This document shows, piece after piece, positions 51,569 through 59,935 of a stretch of DNA of 64,000 bases. The notes beneath the pieces are model-generated. The model worked only from the letters and a program-made list of their open reading frames with translations. It was not told where the DNA came from and ran no database searches. The stretch lies in assembly GCF_042646165.1 (NCBI RefSeq), contig NZ_JBHRTC010000013.1. The stretch is one strand, 5' to 3'. Within the stretch, counting starts at the first letter, position 1. Every line of letters starts with the position of its first letter. Made by a program: the position numbers and the translations under genes. The stretch is from Microbaculum marinum. Lineage in GTDB: Bacteria; Pseudomonadota; Alphaproteobacteria; Rhizobiales; Tepidamorphaceae.

Positions 51569-53179
51569 ATGTGCGAGCTTTGCTCTCATGGCCAGCAGCA
51601 CCATTCGGGCTTCACTGGCGCCGACCTTATTTCTCAGGACCCTCTGTCGGCCGGCGAGAGCGGGAGCCGGCACACTTCCCCAGCGTCGCAAGCTTCCGGC
51701 CAGATGTCGGATACCCGGCGCGACTTCATCAAGGCCGCAGCCGCTACCGGTGTGATCGCCGCCGGCGCGGGACTTGGCACGGTTGGCGGAGCCAGTGCGC
51801 AGGCCGGCGCCATGCCCCAGGATACCGGAACGGCCGGCAAGCGCGTGGCGATTCGCAATGGCGCGGTGCTGAGCATGGATCCCGAAGTCGGCGACTTCGA
51901 GAATGCCGATGTCCTGATCGAGGGAAGCAGGATCGTTGCGATCGGCCCGAACCTCGATGTCGGCGACGCCGAGGTGATCGAGGCGGCGGGCATGATCGTC
52001 ATGCCCGGCTTCATCGACACCCATCACCACCAGTTCGAGACGGCCATCCGCAGCGCGTTGCCGAACGCGCTTCTGTTCAACGACGGGCAACCGCATGGCG
52101 CGTTCAACTACGCGGAGTACGTGCTTGGCAACTTTTCGCTGAAGTACCGGCCCGAGGACGTCCATATCAGCGAAGTGTTCGGCGCGCTCAGCCAGCTCGA
52201 TGCGGGCGTGACAACGGTGATGGACGTGTCCCAGATCCACCATTCGCCGGAGCATTCGGATGCGGCGATCCAGGGCATCAGGGACTCCGGCCGGCGCACG
52301 GCCTTCGGCTATTTCGAGGGGCACGGCGACGCGTCCAGGTATCCGGGAGACGCCAGGCGGATCAGGGAGCAGTACTTCTCCTCCGACGACCAACTGCTGA
52401 CGATGGTTATGGGCGGGGAGATCTACCTGCCGGGCTACGAGGAGACCTGGAAGATCGGTCGCGAACTGGAGATCCCGATCGCCGTCCACATCGTCGGCAG
52501 CTTCGGCATGCAGCCGACCTTCGACGAACTGGCGAAGGCGGGACAATTCGGCCCCGACAACTTATTCATCCATATGACCGGCATGTCCGACGCGGGTTGG
52601 CAGGCGACGAAGGATGCCGGGGCGTCCGTGTCGCTGGCAGTGCCGATCGAGATGATGATGCGACACGGCCTGCCGCCGATTATGAAGACCCTCGAGATGG
52701 GCGTGCAGCCGTCGCTTTCCTCGGACGTCGAATGCACGTTAACGGCCGATTTCTTCACGCAGATGCGATCGGCGATGACCCTGCAGCGCTCGATCGTCAA
52801 CCAGGCGGCTCTCGAGGGCATGGAGGACCTGCCCGAGCTGCTGACCTGCCGGGATGTGATCCGCTTCGCCACAGTGGAGGGCGCAAAGGCCCTGAAGCTC
52901 GACGCGAAGACCGGGACCCTGACGCCGGGCAAGGAGGCCGACATCATCCTGCTGGACGCGGAAGCCATCAACGTCGCGCCGCTGAACAACGTGCCCGGCG
53001 CGGTGGTGACCCTGATGGAGCGCAGCAACGTCGATACGGTGCTCGTGGCAGGAAGGATCCGCAAGTGGCGCGGCAGGCTGCTCGACGCCGACGTTCCGAA
53101 GCTTCGCCGGGAACTGGAGGCGTCGCGGGACTACCTGTTCGAGGTTGCCGGTGTGCAGCAGGATCTCTTCCGCGACTGA
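51569..53179 (+). CDS. amidohydrolase with Tat signal
   Basis: 536 aa from ATG 51569, 8 bases after GGGGAGG. Residues 46-78 form a twin-arginine signal (SDTRRDFIKAAAATG followed by a hydrophobic stretch and ASAQA), preceded by a 45-residue Cys/His-containing extension (MCELCSHGQQHH). The mature enzyme is an amidohydrolase with PGFIDTHHHQFE metal ligands, AVHIVGSF, IHMTGMSD and LSSDVECTL, similar to the atrazine/guanine deaminase-type group. A start at ATG 51704 would give a conventional Tat N-terminus but has no ribosome-binding site. Substrate unknown; the upstream dyad suggests IclR control. Confidence 0.85.
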   Translation: MCELCSHGQQHHSGFTGADLISQDPLSAGESGSRHTSPASQASGQMSDTRRDFIKAAAATGVIAAGAGLGTVGGASAQAGAMPQDTGTAGKRVAIRNGAVLSMDPEVGDFENADVLIEGSRIVAIGPNLDVGDAEVIEAAGMIVMPGFIDTHHHQFETAIRSALPNALLFNDGQPHGAFNYAEYVLGNFSLKYRPEDVHISEVFGALSQLDAGVTTVMDVSQIHHSPEHSDAAIQGIRDSGRRTAFGYFEGHGDASRYPGDARRIREQYFSSDDQLLTMVMGGEIYLPGYEETWKIGRELEIPIAVHIVGSFGMQPTFDELAKAGQFGPDNLFIHMTGMSDAGWQATKDAGASVSLAVPIEMMMRHGLPPIMKTLEMGVQPSLSSDVECTLTADFFTQMRSAMTLQRSIVNQAALEGMEDLPELLTCRDVIRFATVEGAKALKLDAKTGTLTPGKEADIILLDAEAINVAPLNNVPGAVVTLMERSNVDTVLVAGRIRKWRGRLLDADVPKLRRELEASRDYLFEVAGVQQDLFRD

Positions 53180-53373
53180 CAGGGATTGCCCCCGACGGAC
53201 CCGGACATTGCCTGGCGTATCCGTGAAACGGGGCGGCCGGACTGACGCCGTCATCTGCCGCGCTTGTCCGTGAGGCCGGCGGCCCTAACTAGCTCAGCTT
53301 GTGTTTGACGCGCGCGCGTCCTACAGCGTCGCGGGATAACACCGTGTCAGGCGCATTGGGGAACTTTGGCAAC

Positions 53374-54006
53374 ATGGAATTCGATCTCTCCGAACTGAAG
53401 GGCACCGACTGCTCGAAGCTGCTGAACTCGACGACGGTCCCGCGCCCGATCGGCTGGCTCGTAACCATGGATGCCGAGGGCAGGACCAACGCCGCGCCGT
53501 TTTCCTATTTCAACGTGATGTCGCCCAATCCGCCCATGGTCTGCGTCGGGATCAGTTCGCGTGCCGACGACATCCACAAGGACAGCGCCGCCAATATCCT
53601 GGCGACAAAGCAGTTCGTCGTGAATTTCGTGAACTACGAGAACCGCCACAAGATGAATGTCGGCGGGGCGGATTTCGGGCCGGGCATCAGCGAACTGGAA
53701 AAGGCGGGCCTGACGCCGGCGCCGTCCACGAAAATCGCGCCGCCAAGGATTGCCGAGAGCCCGGCCGGATATGAATGCGAGCTCGCCCATACGGTCGAGC
53801 TCGGGAATTCCCGCTACATCTTCGTCGGACGGGTCCTCGTCGTCCATATCCAGGACGAGATGATGCTCGATGCCGAGCGTCTCTATGTCGATACGCCCAA
53901 GCTCGATCTGATCGGCCGCATGCATGGGGGCGGCTGGTATGCGCGCACGACCGATCTGTTCGAGATGCCGCGCCTGAGCAAGGACGAGGTGGAAGCGGCC
54001 GAGTAG
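53374..54006 (+). CDS. flavin reductase-like FMN-binding protein
   Basis: 210 aa from ATG 53374. The split-barrel flavin reductase pattern is clear: LLNSTTVPRPIGWLVTMDAEGRTNAAPFSYFNVMSPNPPMVCVGIS, then KDSAANILATKQFVVNFV. It binds FMN and either reduces it or acts as an oxidoreductase. A role as reductase partner for a flavin-dependent monooxygenase is possible, but no such oxygenase is in the window. The ogt gene follows after 69 bases. Confidence 0.88.
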   Translation: MEFDLSELKGTDCSKLLNSTTVPRPIGWLVTMDAEGRTNAAPFSYFNVMSPNPPMVCVGISSRADDIHKDSAANILATKQFVVNFVNYENRHKMNVGGADFGPGISELEKAGLTPAPSTKIAPPRIAESPAGYECELAHTVELGNSRYIFVGRVLVVHIQDEMMLDAERLYVDTPKLDLIGRMHGGGWYARTTDLFEMPRLSKDEVEAAE

Positions 54007-54075
54007 GCTCGACACCGGCCCAACCGGAGCAATAATCGGGCGGCGCTCGTCCGGCGTTCGTGCTACGTTCCAAGG

Positions 54076-54651
54076 ATGGAATCGATCGGCTTCACATTGT
54101 TCGACGCCGCCGTCGGGCGCTGCGGGATCGCCTGGGGCGATCAGGGCATCGTCGCCGTGCAGTTGCCGGAGCGCAGCGATACCGAAACCCGGACCCGTCT
54201 CCTGCGCAAGGCGCCGGGAGCGGTCGATGCGGAACCCGATGCGAACGTCCGCGGGGTCATCGCCGATATCGTCGCGCTGCTCGAAGGGGAGCTGCGCGAC
54301 TTCTCGATGGTGCGGTACGATGAGCGCGGGGTATCCGAGTTCAACCGGCGCGTCTACGAGGTCGCGCTGACGATACCTCCCGGCGAAACCCTGACATATG
54401 GCGATATCGCCAATCGCCTCGGCGAACCGGGTGCAGCGCGGGCCGTCGGCAAGGCCCTCGGCGAGAATCCGTGGCCGATCATGGTCCCCTGTCACCGGGT
54501 GCTGGCAGCCGGCGGCAGGACCGGCGGATTTTCGGCGCCGGGCGGGATAGATACCAAACTCAAGATGCTGTCGATCGAGCGCCGCCATCGCTCCGGCCCG
54601 CGGATGCTCTTCGACGACGACCCGAATTTCGACTATCGGGCAAGGGCCTGA
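54076..54651 (+). CDS. ogt: methylated-DNA-protein-cysteine methyltransferase
   Basis: 191 aa. The C-terminal AGT domain has TYGDIANRLGEPGAARAVGKALGENP and the active-site PCHRVLAAGGRTGGF with the alkyl-accepting Cys. It repairs O6-methylguanine by a one-use methyl transfer. The N-terminal 80 residues are variable, as in Ogt rather than Ada. It is apparently unrelated to its catabolic neighbours, though methyl-group-releasing pathways nearby could create methylation stress. Confidence 0.93.
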   Translation: MESIGFTLFDAAVGRCGIAWGDQGIVAVQLPERSDTETRTRLLRKAPGAVDAEPDANVRGVIADIVALLEGELRDFSMVRYDERGVSEFNRRVYEVALTIPPGETLTYGDIANRLGEPGAARAVGKALGENPWPIMVPCHRVLAAGGRTGGFSAPGGIDTKLKMLSIERRHRSGPRMLFDDDPNFDYRARA

Positions 54652-54678
54652 ACTGGCGCCGGGAAACAGGCAGCAGGC

Positions 54679-55461
54679 ATGAGTGTCGAAGCGAGACCGA
54701 AGGCCCTCGTCACCGGTGCGGCGCGCGGTATCGGACTGGCAACGACCAAACTGTTCCTGGAGACCGGCTGGCAGGTCGCGATGGTCGACATCGACGGCGA
54801 CGAACTGCACCGGACCGCTGGAAAACTCGACCATGTCCGCGCGATCGTTGCGGATGTTTCCGATCCCGATCAGGTCCTGCGCATCGAGCAGCAAGTCGCG
54901 GAGCATTTCGGTGGGCTTCGGGCGCTGGTGAACAACGCCGGCGTTGCCGACTTCGGTCCGATCCGGCAGGCCACCTTCGAGCGCTGGCGGGCGGTGATGG
55001 CGACCAACCTCGACGGTCCGTTCCTGATGACCCAGGCATTCACCGACATGCTCGCCAGGCGCCGTGGCGCGGTGGTCAACGTCACCTCGATTTCCGGCGT
55101 GCGGGCCAGCACCCTGCGCGTGGCCTACGGAACCTCGAAGGCGGCGCTCGCGCATCTCACCTTGCAGCAGGCCGTCGAACTGGGGGAACTGGGAATTCGC
55201 GTCAACGCAGTCGCCCCGGGTCCGGTCGACACCAAACTGGCCCTGGCAGTGCACACGCCGGAGATCCGCGCGGCCTACCACGACGCGATCCCGCTCAATC
55301 GCTACGGCCGGGAGGAGGAGATCGCCCAGGCGATCGTGTTCCTGTGCAGCGATGCGGCAAGCTATATCACCGGGCAGGTGCTCGGTGCTGATGGCGGCTT
55401 CTCGGCCGCCGGCGTCGGTCTGCCGGCGCTCAGGGGACGGGAGCCGGCCTCCGGCGAATAG
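54679..55461 (+). CDS. short-chain dehydrogenase/reductase
   Basis: 260 aa classical SDR: cofactor motif TGAARGIGLATT (about 12-23), NNAGVADFG, the catalytic Ser in NVTSISG, YGTSK as Tyr/Lys pair, and ARVNAVAPGPVDT-like IRVNAVAPGPVDT. The C-terminal SDAASYITGQVLGADGGFSAAG is typical. It interconverts an alcohol and a ketone with NAD(P)H. It starts 27 bases after ogt. The substrate is unknown. Confidence 0.9.
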   Translation: MSVEARPKALVTGAARGIGLATTKLFLETGWQVAMVDIDGDELHRTAGKLDHVRAIVADVSDPDQVLRIEQQVAEHFGGLRALVNNAGVADFGPIRQATFERWRAVMATNLDGPFLMTQAFTDMLARRRGAVVNVTSISGVRASTLRVAYGTSKAALAHLTLQQAVELGELGIRVNAVAPGPVDTKLALAVHTPEIRAAYHDAIPLNRYGREEEIAQAIVFLCSDAASYITGQVLGADGGFSAAGVGLPALRGREPASGE

Positions 55462-55604
55462 GCGCCGCGGCGGGAAACGGATGTTCCTTGCGGTTTGGCC
55501 AACACTGTTTTCCCGTCGCCGGAACCGGCAGGGGCTGACACTGACCCCGCCGTGTCCTGTATAGATCCGGCAATCTGCAATTGACGACGTTCGGGAGCAA
55601 AGCA

Positions 55605-57131
55605 TTGAGCGACACCATCCGGGACCTGCTGGCAGCCCACGCGGACGACCTGCACGCGCTCGGGGCGCCTGACCGGCCGTGGCTGACCCATGGCGGACTA
55701 CGCGACCTGACCGCGCAGGCGCTCGGGGCGCTGAACGGCATCGGCATCGGGCCCGGAGACCGGGTCGCGATCGTGCTGCCGAACGGTCCGGAAATGGCCG
55801 CCGCCTTCATGACGATGGCACAGGGCGTGACGACCGCGCCGCTGAACCCCGCCTACCGGGAGGACGAGTTCGACTTCTACATTACCGACCTGAAGGCCAG
55901 GGCGCTGGTGGTGGCGGCGGACTATGACGGCCCGGCATTGCCCGTGGCCGAACGTCACGGCGTGCAGGTGATCAGGCTGACGCACGATCCGGCCAGCCCC
56001 GCCGGATGGTTCGAGCTCGAAACCGGCGCGGCCGGAGCCGCCCCGGAATATGCCGATCCCGACGATGTCGCGCTGGTGCTGCATACGTCGGGGACGACCT
56101 CGCGGCCGAAGATCGTACCGCTCCTGCAGCGTAACCTCGCCGCGTCCGCCCGGCATATCGGCACGACGCTGGAACTGACGCCCGAAGACTGCTGCCTCAA
56201 CATCATGCCGCTGTTCCATATCCACGGCCTGATTGCCGCGACGCTGAGCTCGCTCGCCGCCGGCGGCGCGACATGGTGTACGCCGGGCTTCAACGCGCTG
56301 TCCTTCTTCGGCTGGCTGGATGCGGTGAAACCGACCTGGTACACGGCGGTGCCGACCATGCACCAGACGATCCTGGCGCGCGCCGAGCGCAACAGGGAGA
56401 TCGTGGAACGCAACAAGCTGCGCTTCGTGCGGTCGTCCTCGGCCTCGCTGCCGCCGCAGGTGATGACCGCGCTGGAAGAAACGCTGGCGGCGCCGGTGAT
56501 CGAGAGCTACGGCATGACCGAGGCGACGCACCAGATGACATCGAACCCGCTGCCGCCGCTGCCGCACAAGGCGGGCTCTGTCGGCATCGAGGCAGGCCCG
56601 CTGGTGCGGACCGCCGATGTCCATGACAACCGCATCCTCGAGTACGGCGCGACAGGCGAGGTCGTCATCAGCGGTCCGAACGTGACGCCGGGCTACGAGG
56701 CGAACGACGCCGCCAATGCGTCCTCCTTCTTCGAGGTCGAGGGGCGCCGCTGGTTCCGCACCGGGGACCAGGGCGTGTTCGACGACGAAGGGTATCTGCG
56801 CATCACCGGGCGGCTGAAGGAGATCATCAATCGCGGCGGCGAGAAGATCAGTCCGCTGGAGGTGGACGAGGTGCTGATGGACCATCCGGCGGTCCAGCAG
56901 GTCGTTACCTTCGCAATGCCGCACGCCAAGCTCGGCGAGGACGTCGCCGCGGCAGTCGTGCTGCGCGAGGGGCAGGAGGCGAGCGAACGGGACATCCGGG
57001 ATTTCGCCGCCAGACACCTCGCGGACTTCAAGGTGCCGCGCAAGGTGGTGATCCTGCCGGAAATTCCGAAAGGGGCCACCGGCAAGCTGCAGCGCATCGG
57101 CCTTGCCGAGAAGCTGGGGTTGACGGGGTGA
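55605..57131 (+). CDS. AMP-forming acyl-CoA synthetase (AAE3/FAT2-like)
   Basis: 508 aa from TTG 55605, which follows GGGAG by 7 bases; an earlier in-frame TTG at 55581 is possible. Adenylate-forming enzyme with LHTSGTTSRPKIVPLLQRNL, the YGMTEATHQM motif, FRTGDQGVFDDEGYLRITGRLKEIINRGGEKISP and the C-terminal catalytic Lys in PKGATGKLQR. The PLFHIHGL and TWYTAVPTMH segments resemble the oxalyl-CoA synthetase/FAT2 group (AAE3, Pcs60). It activates a carboxylic acid with ATP and CoA. Oxalate is a candidate, not proven. Confidence 0.88.
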   Translation: MSDTIRDLLAAHADDLHALGAPDRPWLTHGGLRDLTAQALGALNGIGIGPGDRVAIVLPNGPEMAAAFMTMAQGVTTAPLNPAYREDEFDFYITDLKARALVVAADYDGPALPVAERHGVQVIRLTHDPASPAGWFELETGAAGAAPEYADPDDVALVLHTSGTTSRPKIVPLLQRNLAASARHIGTTLELTPEDCCLNIMPLFHIHGLIAATLSSLAAGGATWCTPGFNALSFFGWLDAVKPTWYTAVPTMHQTILARAERNREIVERNKLRFVRSSSASLPPQVMTALEETLAAPVIESYGMTEATHQMTSNPLPPLPHKAGSVGIEAGPLVRTADVHDNRILEYGATGEVVISGPNVTPGYEANDAANASSFFEVEGRRWFRTGDQGVFDDEGYLRITGRLKEIINRGGEKISPLEVDEVLMDHPAVQQVVTFAMPHAKLGEDVAAAVVLREGQEASERDIRDFAARHLADFKVPRKVVILPEIPKGATGKLQRIGLAEKLGLTG

Positions 57132-57188
57132 GGCGCTCATTGGAGACAGTGCAATTGACATCACCAAGTCTGCGACTCGACGTGCTTC

Positions 57189-57316
57189 CACCTCTCCCCG
57201 GCGGGGAGAGGTCGACGGCGCAGCCGTCGGGTGAGGGGGTTTCGATGGACGCAGCTCCCGCTCTAACCCCTCACCCGAATCGCTGGCGCGCTCCGACCTC
57301 TCCCAATGGGAGAGGT
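57189..57316. repeat. composite palindromic repeat element
   Basis: Three nested stems in the gap between the synthetase and panE-like genes: ACCTCTCCCC/GGGGAGAGGT (57190-57212), CGACGGC/GCCGTCG (57213-57229), and ACCTCTCCC/GGGAGAGGT (57296-57316), plus a GGTGAGGGG/CCCCTCACC long-range pairing. The unit is related in style to the CTCTCCCC elements at 28710-28781. Confidence 0.75.
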
Positions 57317-57383
57317 GGCGGCAAACGCTTTGGCGTGTTGTTGGGAGCGGCCAATACGGATAAGGCGGCGTGGGACGAATGAG

Positions 57384-58364
57384 ATGAAGATCTGCATCTA
57401 CGGCGCCGGCGCGATCGGCGGGTACATGGGGGCAAAACTTAGCACCGCGGGGGCGGACGTCGGCCTGATCGCGCGCGGGCCGCATCTGGAGGCGATGCGG
57501 TCGAAGGGGCTGAGGCTGATCGAGGACGGTGGAAGCGAAACCGTGTCGGTGCGCGCCTCCGAGGACCCCTCGGACCTCGGCGTGCAGGACTACGTGATCA
57601 TCACGCTGAAGGCGCATTCCGTTCCCGCCATCGTTGACCGCATGCAGCCGCTGCTCGGTCCGCAGACGACGGTGGTTACGGCGGTCAACGGCGTTCCCTG
57701 GTGGTACTTCTACAAGCTGGACGGCGACTACGAGGATCGCCGCCTCGAGACCGTCGATCCAGGCAACGTGCAATGGGACGGGATCGGGCCGGAGCGGGTG
57801 CTCGGATGCGTCGTCTATCCTGCCGCCGACGTGCCCGAGCCGGGCGTCATCCATCATGTCGAGGGCAACCGGTTTTCCCTCGGCGAACCTTCGGGCGAGA
57901 AATCCCAACGGGCCGAGGCACTGGCGAAGGTTCTGTCGGCGTCCGGCCTGCGGGCGCCCGTCCGGCCCCGCATCCGCGACGAGATCTGGGTGAAGCTGTG
58001 GGGCAACCTGTCGTTCAACCCGATCAGCGCGCTGACGGGAGCGACGCTGGACGTGCTGTGCACGGATCCCGGCACCCGCGCCGTCGCCCGCGCCATGATG
58101 GTCGAGGCGCAGCAGATCGCCGAGACGCTCGGGGTCAAGTTCCCGATCGACGTCGACAGGCGCATCGACGGCGGCGCCGCCGTCGGGGCCCACAAGACGT
58201 CGATGCTGCAGGACCTCGAGCGCGGTCGCCCGATGGAGATCGATGCGCTCGTCGGCGCGGTGCAGGAAATGGGAGGGCTGACCGACATCCCGACGCCGAC
58301 GATCGACACCGTGCTGGCACTGATCAAGCTCAGGGCGCGTGAGGCCGGCTGCTATCCGGCCTGA
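57384..58364 (+). CDS. panE: 2-dehydropantoate 2-reductase-family protein
   Basis: 326 aa from ATG 57384. N-terminal Rossmann motif GAGAIGGYMGAKL (7-19), LKAHSVPAIVDRMQPLL, AVNGVPWWYF, and the C-terminal WVKLWGNLSFNPISALTGATL with the catalytic Lys. True PanE reduces ketopantoate to pantoate with NADPH; many paralogues act on other 2-keto acids. The catabolic neighbourhood makes an alternative 2-keto acid substrate possible, so the gene name is tentative. Confidence 0.85.
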   Translation: MKICIYGAGAIGGYMGAKLSTAGADVGLIARGPHLEAMRSKGLRLIEDGGSETVSVRASEDPSDLGVQDYVIITLKAHSVPAIVDRMQPLLGPQTTVVTAVNGVPWWYFYKLDGDYEDRRLETVDPGNVQWDGIGPERVLGCVVYPAADVPEPGVIHHVEGNRFSLGEPSGEKSQRAEALAKVLSASGLRAPVRPRIRDEIWVKLWGNLSFNPISALTGATLDVLCTDPGTRAVARAMMVEAQQIAETLGVKFPIDVDRRIDGGAAVGAHKTSMLQDLERGRPMEIDALVGAVQEMGGLTDIPTPTIDTVLALIKLRAREAGCYPA

Positions 58365-58538
58365 CTTGTACCGGACGTCTGGCGGTTCGCACGGCCCCGG
58401 CCGGGCCGGGAAATGGGCACGCGCATTGCGTGTGGAGCATTAATCCGGATTGTTAACGCGGCCCGATAAATCTGTCATCAAAAAATTATAAGTCATTGAA
58501 TCGGTTGAGTTTACAAAAGGTCTCGTTTCTGAACAAAC

Positions 58539-58554
58539 AGGGTTAACGAACCCT
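58539..58554 (-). terminator. hairpin terminator of the minus-strand FAH gene
   Basis: AGGGTT/AACCCT stem around a 4-base loop, overlapping the stop codon of the minus-strand gene. Downstream on that strand the sequence is T-rich (GTTTGTT). The surrounding 110 bases are much more AT-rich than average, which fits the convergent transcription end with the panE-like gene. Confidence 0.5.
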
Positions 58555-59728
58555 AAATCAGCTTCCGTGCGGCAAGGTTGCGCATCAGCGTAGCGGTGCC
58601 GAACGTCCAGGGCTCGGCCTCCGGACAGTGGACGACGCGGTTCGACAGCCTGCCGAGATGCGGCGAGCCGATGGTGACGACGTCTCCGACCTTGTGGGTG
58701 AAGCCCTGGCCCGGGGTGTCGCGGTCCTCGATCGGAGCGAACATGGTGCCGAGATAGAGGACGAACCCGTCGGGGTACTGGTGATTGCGGCCAATCGTCT
58801 GGGCGACGATGTCGGCCGGATCGCGGCTGATCTGGGCGAGGTCGCTCTCGCCTTTCAGACGGAAGCCGTCCTCTCCCGCAACGTCGAGCGCGATGGTGGC
58901 GCTGCGGACGTCGTCCAGGGTGAAGTTGCCGTCGAACAGGCGGATGAACGGGCCGAGCGAGGCGCTGGCATTGTTGTCCTTGGCCTTCGACAGGAGCAGG
59001 GCGGAGCGCCCTTCGAAATCGCGCAAGTTTACGTCGTTGCCCAGGCACGCCCCGACGATCGCGCCTGTACTGGCGACGGCGAGCACGACCTCCGGCTCGG
59101 GGTTGTTCCAGGTCGAACGCGGATGAATGCCGATTTCGGCAAGATGGCCGACCGCTGCCATCGGCTGGCACTTGGAGAAGACCTCGGCGTCCGGTCCGAT
59201 GCCGACTTCGAGATATTGCGACCAGGCGCCCTTCTCGATGAGGAAGGCCTTGAGGTTCATCGCCTCCTCGGAACCCGGCACCAGCTTCGACAGGTCGGAG
59301 CCGATCGTCTCGCCGATCACCGCGCGGATCTCGGCGGCGCGTTCCGGCTTGCCGGCGGCCTGTTCCTCGATCACCCGCTCCAGCATCGACACCGCGAAGG
59401 TCACTCCGGCCGCCTTGACCGCCTGCAGGTCGACCGGCGCGATCAGCCAGGGACGTGCGGAGTCGCGCTGTGCCCGCGGTGTGTTGGCGAGGATATCCGA
59501 CAGCGCGCCGACTTCATCGCCCGCCGCCGTGCGGGCGACGTCTGCGGGATCCGTCATCTCGCACAGGTCGCGCATCGTCGGGGCGGTCTTCGAGATGTCG
59601 ACGACCGCTGGGCCACGGACCACGACGACGGACGGACCGGCCATCTCGGGACGCCATGCCCGCCCAACCAGCAAGGCCTCGTCGGAATCGTCTGGCAGGG
59701 CGAATGCGGCGGAACTGTCGAGCGTCAT
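58553..59728 (-). CDS. fumarylacetoacetate hydrolase-family protein (keto-deoxy sugar acid dehydratase-like)
   Basis: 391 aa, longer than simple FAH-domain hydrolases. The C-terminal half carries FAH-like signatures: NPEPEVVLAVAS, GNDVNLRDFEGRSALLLSKAKDNNAS, and FGTMFAPIEDRDTPGQGFTHKVGDVVTIGSP-like text near the end. The N-terminal half has RPWLIAPVDLQAVKAAGVTFAVSMLERVIEE. The overall pattern is like the 2-keto-3-deoxy-L-arabonate/fuconate dehydratase-type group of the FAH superfamily. A single minus-strand gene, divergent from the flavoprotein gene. Substrate not defined. Confidence 0.78.
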   Translation of the reverse strand: MTLDSSAAFALPDDSDEALLVGRAWRPEMAGPSVVVVRGPAVVDISKTAPTMRDLCEMTDPADVARTAAGDEVGALSDILANTPRAQRDSARPWLIAPVDLQAVKAAGVTFAVSMLERVIEEQAAGKPERAAEIRAVIGETIGSDLSKLVPGSEEAMNLKAFLIEKGAWSQYLEVGIGPDAEVFSKCQPMAAVGHLAEIGIHPRSTWNNPEPEVVLAVASTGAIVGACLGNDVNLRDFEGRSALLLSKAKDNNASASLGPFIRLFDGNFTLDDVRSATIALDVAGEDGFRLKGESDLAQISRDPADIVAQTIGRNHQYPDGFVLYLGTMFAPIEDRDTPGQGFTHKVGDVVTIGSPHLGRLSNRVVHCPEAEPWTFGTATLMRNLAARKLI

Positions 59729-59888
59729 CGGATTGCGTTTCCTCAGGCGTGATGATTGCGCAAACAGTTAGCATCGACCGGCGCGGGACGCGATACCGAA
59801 TGGCCGCGGGCGTGCAATGCCGACGTTGCACGGCGATTTGCAGTGGCCAGGCGGGGCGGCGCTCGACCCGCGGGGGCGGCCATGTTAC

Positions 59889-59906
59889 TGACTGAATGTT
59901 CAGTCA
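59889..59906. promoter_or_regulatory. 18-bp palindrome TGACTGAATGTTCAGTCA, TetR-type operator
   Basis: Perfect 8-base arms TGACTGAA/TTCAGTCA around TG, the typical shape of TetR-family operators. It lies 29 bases before the ATG of the flavoprotein at 59936 and within the divergent promoter region. No TetR gene is present in the window, so the regulator must be encoded elsewhere. Confidence 0.65.
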
Positions 59907-59935
59907 ATTGCGACCGAAGGTGCGGCGTTGAAGTC

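Noticed and set aside
53347..58193. Long minus-strand frames opposite the flavin reductase-to-PanE genes
   Set aside because: Shadows of well-identified plus-strand genes; no family motifs.
59756..59935. In-frame 5' extension of the trimethylamine-dehydrogenase-like gene
   Set aside because: It would translate through the perfect TetR-type palindrome, and homologous proteins begin near MSEAGRYDLLFE.
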